NCBI GenBank assembly: GCA_015490215.1
Contig: WFYH01000195.1
Coordinates: 1-9,933, forward strand
Source: Aquificaceae bacterium
GTDB lineage: Bacteria; Aquificota; Aquificia; Aquificales; Aquificaceae
Direction of reading: 5' to 3'
DNA length: 9,933 bases
The notes beneath the pieces are model-generated. The model saw only the letters and a program-made list of their open reading frames with translations, was not told the DNA's origin and searched no databases. The position numbers and the translations under genes are program-made. Shown in pieces: positions 6,959 to 9,933 of this stretch. How positions within the stretch are numbered: position 1 is the stretch's first letter; each line of letters opens with the position of its first letter.

Positions 6959-9208
6959 TTACTTTAGAACCTCAAGGACGTAAACTATGCTCCCGTCTCC
7001 CAAGATGGTTATACCGCTTATCTCTTCGGAGGTTTCAAGTACGGAAGGTATCGGTTTCACTACGGTGTCTATGGTGCTGACAACCTCGTCCACCACTACA
7101 CCCCTTTTCAGAAAGTTATCTACAAGGAGTGTAACGGTGCCGTTGGCGTGGCTCTGGACTCCGAGCCTTTCGTTTATAAAGTCAAGTTCAAGAACCCTTC
7201 CCCTGTGGTATACAACCCTCAGCCCCTTCAGGGTCTTTATGTCCTCCCTGCTTACCCTTATAACCTCCCCTACATCTTCTGCGGGAACTCCAAAGGTTAC
7301 ATCGCCTATCTTCACAAGGAGTATCTTCCTTATGGCGAGGGTAAGAGGCAGGATGAGCTTTACGGTTGTCCCGAGACCCCTCTGGGTCTGCAGGTAGACC
7401 TCTCCGCCGAATTCACGGACCGTATTTGCTACCACGTCCATGCCCACGCCCCTTCCCGACAGCTCGGTGGCTTGGTCTTTGGTGGAAAAGCCCGGTCTGA
7501 AAACGAGCTGAATTATCTCCTCCTCGCTCATTTGCTCAAGTTCCTCGGGGCTGACTATGCCCTTTTCAAGGGCTTTCTTCTTGACCTTTTCAACGTCTAT
7601 ACCTCTGCCGTCGTCGGAAACCTCTATGATTACCGAGCCGCCTTCCTGATAAGCCCTTATGGTTATCTGACCCTCGGGGGGTTTGCCGAGGGCGTTTCTC
7701 TCTTCAAGGGACTCTATGCCGTGGTCTATGGCGTTCCTTATCAGGTGGATCATAGGTTCTGCTATCTTTTCAACTATTACCTTGTCAAGCTTGGTGTCTC
7801 CCCCCTCTATGGTCAGCTTCACCTTTTTGCCGAGCATACGGGAGAGATCCCTCACGAGCTTGGGAAACCTTTCAAAGAGGGTAGAAACGGGAACCATCCT
7901 CATCTCAAGAACGGTTCTCTGCAGACTCTCCATAAGGCTTCTGAAGCGGTGTATGTTGTCCTTAAGCTCCTTAGCAGCGTCCACCGCCCCGTAAACCTTC
8001 TGGAGCTTGTTGGCAAACAGGTATATCCACTCCTTAAAGACAGAAAGCTCTCCCACTATGTCCATAAGGTCTCTGACTACGCTTTCCTCTATCTTCAGGT
8101 AGTTGGTTCTGGTCACGTATTTGGAGGTGTCAAAGGTTTTCTTTTCCTCCTTTTTCTCTTCCTTCTTTTCTTCTTTCTTTTTAGCTTCCTCTACTAGCTT
8201 TTGAAGGTCGTTTGCCAATTCCTCAAGGTGCTGGCAGAACTCTCTAAAGTCTATGTTTCCGAAAGAGTTTTGAAGATCTTTAACCTTCCTGTTCAGATCC
8301 TCAAAGCCCAGCTCCTTAGTGAGCTTGTAAAGGGTAAGAAGAGACCTTCTGAAAAAGTCCTCTTCCTCTTCGGTAAGGCTCTCCTTTGAGCAAAGTTCCC
8401 TGTAGACGGGTATATATTGGGAGGCAACGTTGAGCAGGGCGGAAATGTCGGCGGGCACACCCTCACCGCTGACTATCTTTTTCTTTTCTTCAACCGCCCC
8501 GCCCAGCTCTTCCAAAAGGTCGTAAACGTCCTCTGCACTTTCCTCTTTTCCTTCCGTGAAAGCTAAAAATAAGTCGTCAATCCTGTCCACAAGCTCTTGG
8601 AGGATTTCCACCTGTCTTTGAGATAGACCTATACCGCTGTCTCTGGCTTTTTGCAGAACCGTTTCCGCCTTGTGGGTTATATCGTGGATGTAGCGAAGGT
8701 TTGGCTCCTCTCCGTAGGAGAGTATCAGCCCCGTATTCCCCTTGAGCGTGTGGAAGCTCCTGAAAACCTCGTTTATAAGCTCCACGCTCCCGGGGTTTTG
8801 CTCAAGTTCCTCAAGGGATGCCCTAAGACGTGTGAGTATCTCCTCGGTCTCTAACTTGTAGTTTTCAAGCAAAGACTCGGGAACTTCCAGCTTCTGGGGT
8901 TCCTCTTCCCTTTTTTCCTCCTTTTCTTTTTCTTCCTCTCCCTCTTCCAAGGGCACAACCTCTACGCCGTCTTCCAAGATAAACTCCAAGATTTCAAGGA
9001 TCTCCTCCTTAGGCCTGTCGGTTTCAAGGTATACGTCCGCCTCAAAGCGGTGCTCGTCGGTGGGTTCTTCGTCCGGCTCAGGGATGTTTTCCTTGATTAT
9101 GTTTACCTCTACCTTCCCGATCTCCTTGAGATCTTCAATATAAAACCTCGGGTCTATAGCCCTCTCAAATACGCTCTTCCCAAGGCGGAACTTAATCAGG
9201 TATTTCAT
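6959..9208 (-). CDS. cheA: CheA-type chemosensory histidine kinase with extra N-terminal and helical domains
   Basis: This 749-residue cytoplasmic kinase autophosphorylates and should pass phosphate to the CheY-like protein encoded just before it. Domains in order: an alpha/beta domain (1-88) resembling the P2-like domain of some CheA proteins but placed first; an acidic linker (89-110); an HPt domain (about 112-235) with FRSFHTLKGNTG, His153 being the phosphorylation site; a second helical bundle (about 252-340) that looks like an HPt without His; a Lys/Glu linker (340-358); the P3 dimerisation helices (about 365-445); the ATPase (about 450-620) with N box H488-x3-N492-x3-H496, DDGRG at 532-536, FRPGFST at 570-576 and GRGVGMD at 585-591; and a CheW-like domain (625-749). 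All catalytic motifs look intact. Its ATG overlaps the cheY stop as ATGA. No cheW, cheB, cheR or receptor gene is in the window, so it could serve chemotaxis, pilus motility or another chemosensory output. Confidence 0.94.
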   Translation of the reverse strand: MKYLIKFRLGKSVFERAIDPRFYIEDLKEIGKVEVNIIKENIPEPDEEPTDEHRFEADVYLETDRPKEEILEILEFILEDGVEVVPLEEGEEEKEKEEKREEEPQKLEVPESLLENYKLETEEILTRLRASLEELEQNPGSVELINEVFRSFHTLKGNTGLILSYGEEPNLRYIHDITHKAETVLQKARDSGIGLSQRQVEILQELVDRIDDLFLAFTEGKEESAEDVYDLLEELGGAVEEKKKIVSGEGVPADISALLNVASQYIPVYRELCSKESLTEEEEDFFRRSLLTLYKLTKELGFEDLNRKVKDLQNSFGNIDFREFCQHLEELANDLQKLVEEAKKKEEKKEEKKEEKKTFDTSKYVTRTNYLKIEESVVRDLMDIVGELSVFKEWIYLFANKLQKVYGAVDAAKELKDNIHRFRSLMESLQRTVLEMRMVPVSTLFERFPKLVRDLSRMLGKKVKLTIEGGDTKLDKVIVEKIAEPMIHLIRNAIDHGIESLEERNALGKPPEGQITIRAYQEGGSVIIEVSDDGRGIDVEKVKKKALEKGIVSPEELEQMSEEEIIQLVFRPGFSTKDQATELSGRGVGMDVVANTVREFGGEVYLQTQRGLGTTVKLILPLTLAIRKILLVKIGDVTFGVPAEDVGEVIRVSREDIKTLKGLRVVYHRGRVLELDFINERLGVQSHANGTVTLLVDNFLKRGVVVDEVVSTIDTVVKPIPSVLETSEEISGITILGDGSIVYVLEVLK

Positions 9209-9561
9209 CTGACCACCCTTCTCACCACCTTAACGAGATCCTCAGGCTTGAAGGGTTTAACTATCCATCCCGTTGCTCCAAGCCTTTTGGCTTCCTCTTT
9301 CTTTGCGGCTTCAGTTTCCGTAGTGAGCATCAAAACAGGCGTTCTTCTATTAAAGCTCCTGAACTCCCTCAGAAACTGAAGCCCGTCCATAATAGGCATA
9401 TTAATGTCGCTTATGACTATGTCGTAGTCGTTCTTTCTGGCAAGCTCAAGCGCCTGCTGACCGTTCTCCGCGGTGTCAACGCTAAAGCCTGCTCCCTCAA
9501 GGGCGATCTTAACGAGGTTTCGCATAGTTGCCGAATCGTCAACAGCCAATGCTTTTTTCAT
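9205..9561 (-). CDS. cheY: Single-domain CheY-like response regulator
   Basis: This 118-residue protein is one receiver domain with no output domain. It carries the acidic pair D8/D9, phospho-acceptor D52 (in DIVISDINMPIMDG), T80/T81 at the switch position, and K102 in GWIVKPFKPEDL. These are the residues that bind Mg2+ and change shape on phosphorylation. The start at 9561 is preferred because receiver domains begin within a few residues of it, GGAGG (9571-9575) lies upstream, and a TATAAT box lies at 9594-9589. The frame stays open upstream to 9735, but that extension is not receiver-like and would cross the promoter. It shares four bases with cheA, so the two are very likely co-translated and act as kinase and target. 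Whether it binds a flagellar switch, a pilus motor or another partner cannot be seen. Confidence 0.93.
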   Translation of the reverse strand: MKKALAVDDSATMRNLVKIALEGAGFSVDTAENGQQALELARKNDYDIVISDINMPIMDGLQFLREFRSFNRRTPVLMLTTETEAAKKEEAKRLGATGWIVKPFKPEDLVKVVRRVVR

Positions 9562-9570
9562 AGCCCCTAA

Positions 9571-9575
9571 CCTCC
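9571..9575 (-). promoter_or_regulatory. Ribosome binding site that fixes the cheY start
   Basis: Leftward reading gives GGAGG nine bases before the ATG at 9561, just after the predicted start of transcription. It supports the short 118-residue form over the longer open frame beginning at 9735. Confidence 0.65.
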
Positions 9576-9588
9576 GCTTAAGTTTAAA

Positions 9589-9594
9589 ATTATA
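9589..9594 (-). promoter_or_regulatory. Probable -10 box of the cheY-cheA-channel-rimM operon
   Basis: A perfect TATAAT reads leftward at 9594-9589, giving a start near 9582 and a leader of about 20 bases that holds the ribosome binding site. No good -35 box is visible 16-18 bases upstream (the best hexamer is GTATAG), so an activator or an alternative contact may be needed. The small dyad GTAT-GCT-ATAC at 9607-9617 lies about where a -35 contact or activator would sit. Confidence 0.45.
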
Positions 9595-9620
9595 GAAGAG
9601 TAGTAGGTATGCTATACTGT

Positions 9621-9650
9621 TTAAAAACTTAGCGGGACGCAAGGGCCCGC
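9621..9650 (-). terminator. Candidate rho-independent terminator (leftward) or GC-rich hairpin
   Basis: GCGGG (9632-9636) and CCCGC (9646-9650) form a 5-base GC stem with a 9-base loop. Reading leftward it is followed after four bases by TTTTT (9627-9623), as in an intrinsic terminator. It would stop leftward transcripts entering from the CRISPR side before the cheY promoter. No gene ends nearby, the stem is short for a thermophile, and the hairpin may instead belong to a GC-rich RNA on the other strand. Confidence 0.35.
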
Positions 9651-9692
9651 CGGCTCCTTGGCAACTGAATAGGGTTGTGGAAATTTTGAGTG

Positions 9693-9726
9693 CATCAAAA
9701 TGCTTTGATGTTTTGATGTTTTGATG
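9693..9726. repeat. Three tandem TTTTGATG-like octamers with an inverted copy
   Basis: On the plus strand three head-to-tail octamers occur: CTTTGATG (9703-9710), TTTTGATG (9711-9718) and TTTTGATG (9719-9726). Just before them CATCAAA (9693-9699) is an exact inverted copy that can pair with the first unit as a 7-base stem with a 4-base loop, or with the later copies. The array lies about 130 bases upstream of the cheY start and about 160 bases upstream of the CRISPR repeat. It could be a cluster of regulator sites, or simple slippage-expanded DNA. Confidence 0.7.
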
Positions 9727-9800
9727 ATACCTCAACGAGCCTTTTGATTTACAAGGATTTGAGCAGCGTAATTTTCAACCCCCTTTGCAAAACCGGCGAC

Positions 9801-9828
9801 TTTCGGAAATTAACTTCATTTCCCGAAA
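9801..9828. repeat. Imperfect inverted repeat in the putative CRISPR leader
   Basis: TTTCGGAAAT (9801-9810) pairs with ATTTCCCGAAA (9818-9828) across a 7-base loop, with one unpaired C at 9822, giving a stem of ten pairs. No T-run follows on either strand, so it does not look like a terminator. Its place in the leader is compatible with a protein site, but this is only positional. Confidence 0.5.
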
Positions 9829-9835
9829 CAGTGTG

Positions 9836-9864
9836 TTGCATAAGTCCTTGACTTGACTTATATT
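9836..9864 (+). promoter_or_regulatory. Possible CRISPR leader promoter
   Basis: A weak -35-like TTGCAT (9836-9841) is followed after 17 bases by TATATT (9859-9864, five of six -10 consensus positions). Initiation would fall near 9871, about a dozen bases before the first CRISPR repeat, as expected for a promoter of the precursor crRNA. Two copies of TTGACT between the boxes (9848-9858) are badly spaced for use as -35 elements. Confidence 0.35.
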
Positions 9865-9883
9865 ATTAAACGGCTCGTTTGGG

Positions 9884-9933
9884 GTTCCTAATCTGCCGTG
9901 TGGAGTTGAAAGGACGTTGGGCTTGAACAGGGA
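9884..9933 (+). CRISPR. First repeat and partial first spacer of a CRISPR array running off the window
   Basis: A 29-base segment (9884-9912) begins GTTCCTAATC, has CCGTGTGG in the middle and ends AGTTGAAAG. From memory this closely matches the repeat of Aquifex aeolicus, differing by a couple of bases in the middle. The last eight bases GTTGAAAG match the usual 5' handle of processed crRNAs in type I and III systems (ATTGAAAC/G-like), which orients the array rightward with its leader in this window. The remaining 21 bases (9913-9933) would be the start of a spacer. Only one copy of the repeat is visible, so the array cannot be confirmed from periodicity, and no cas gene lies in the window. 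Confidence 0.6.

Larger units (their letters stand above)
9562..9883. other. Non-coding region between cheY and the CRISPR repeat, probably including the CRISPR leader
   Basis: No credible protein or tRNA gene is visible in these 322 bases. From left to right the region holds the cheY promoter, the GC-rich hairpin and a GC-rich block to about 9680, the octamer repeats, an AT-rich part with an imperfect hairpin at 9801-9828, and a promoter-like stretch just before the CRISPR repeat. If the array is transcribed rightward, as its repeat orientation suggests, the right part of this region is the leader that would direct spacer acquisition and crRNA precursor transcription. Confidence 0.55.

Noticed and set aside
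7148..8197. A 349-codon open frame on the plus strand
   Set aside because: It lies wholly antisense to the intact cheA gene, ends in low-complexity Leu/Phe runs mirroring the Lys/Glu linker, and shows no family motif.
8140..8200. Short tandem-looking purine/pyrimidine repeats
   Set aside because: They are codons of the Lys/Glu-rich linker of CheA, a common low-complexity segment.
9562..9735. N-terminal extension of the response regulator by 58 codons
   Set aside because: The extension is translated octamer repeats and promoter DNA, and receiver domains start at the internal Met with a GGAGG upstream.
9734..9879. Perfect 8-base inverted repeat AACGAGCC/GGCTCGTT bracketing about 130 bases
   Set aside because: An 8-base match over this distance has an appreciable chance of occurring at random, and there is no mobile-element gene or target duplication.

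Overview
The window looks like a piece of a thermophilic, chemolithotrophic bacterium of the Aquificales type (Hydrogenobacter, Thermocrinis or Aquifex relatives). Three things suggest this: the Lys/Glu-rich proteins, the scrambled operon content (a ribosome-maturation gene inside a signalling operon), and a CRISPR repeat at the right edge that resembles, from memory, the repeat of Aquifex. The assignment is an inference; no rRNA or other phylogenetic marker was available to compare.

All six recognisable protein genes lie on the minus strand, so the window reads from right to left. The right end (about 9562-9933) is a 320-base non-coding region holding, on the plus strand, what appears to be the leader and first repeat of a CRISPR array that continues outside the window. 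It also holds a GC-rich hairpin, three tandem octamers with an inverted copy, and the promoter of the leftward operon. That operon (9561-5328) is tightly packed: a single-domain CheY-type response regulator, a CheA-type histidine kinase with unusual extra domains, a two-helix potassium channel with a cytoplasmic RCK regulatory part, and the 16S rRNA processing protein RimM. Neighbours overlap by 4 bases, are separated by 9, and overlap by 13, so they are probably co-transcribed.

A 105-base gap (5223-5327) follows, with a well-formed sigma-70-like promoter and two dyads. It drives a second operon (5222 to beyond the left edge) for an exported molybdenum enzyme of the type II DMSO reductase family: a catalytic alpha subunit with a Tat signal and bis-MGD, a beta subunit with four Fe-S clusters, and a gamma subunit with a Sec signal and a probable haem b, cut by the left edge. 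Alpha motifs, notably a Cys-x3-Asp-x3-Cys iron-sulfur motif and a HTDLAPGHPM stretch around the molybdenum ligand, point to the branch holding the periplasmic nitrite oxidoreductases of Nitrospira and anammox bacteria and related putative nitrate reductases, not to classical NarG. In the model, electrons pass between the molybdenum site in alpha, the cluster chain in beta and the haem in gamma on the periplasmic side of the membrane. Whether the enzyme reduces nitrate, oxidises nitrite or uses another substrate cannot be read from the sequence.

No tRNA, rRNA, insertion sequence or cas gene was seen.
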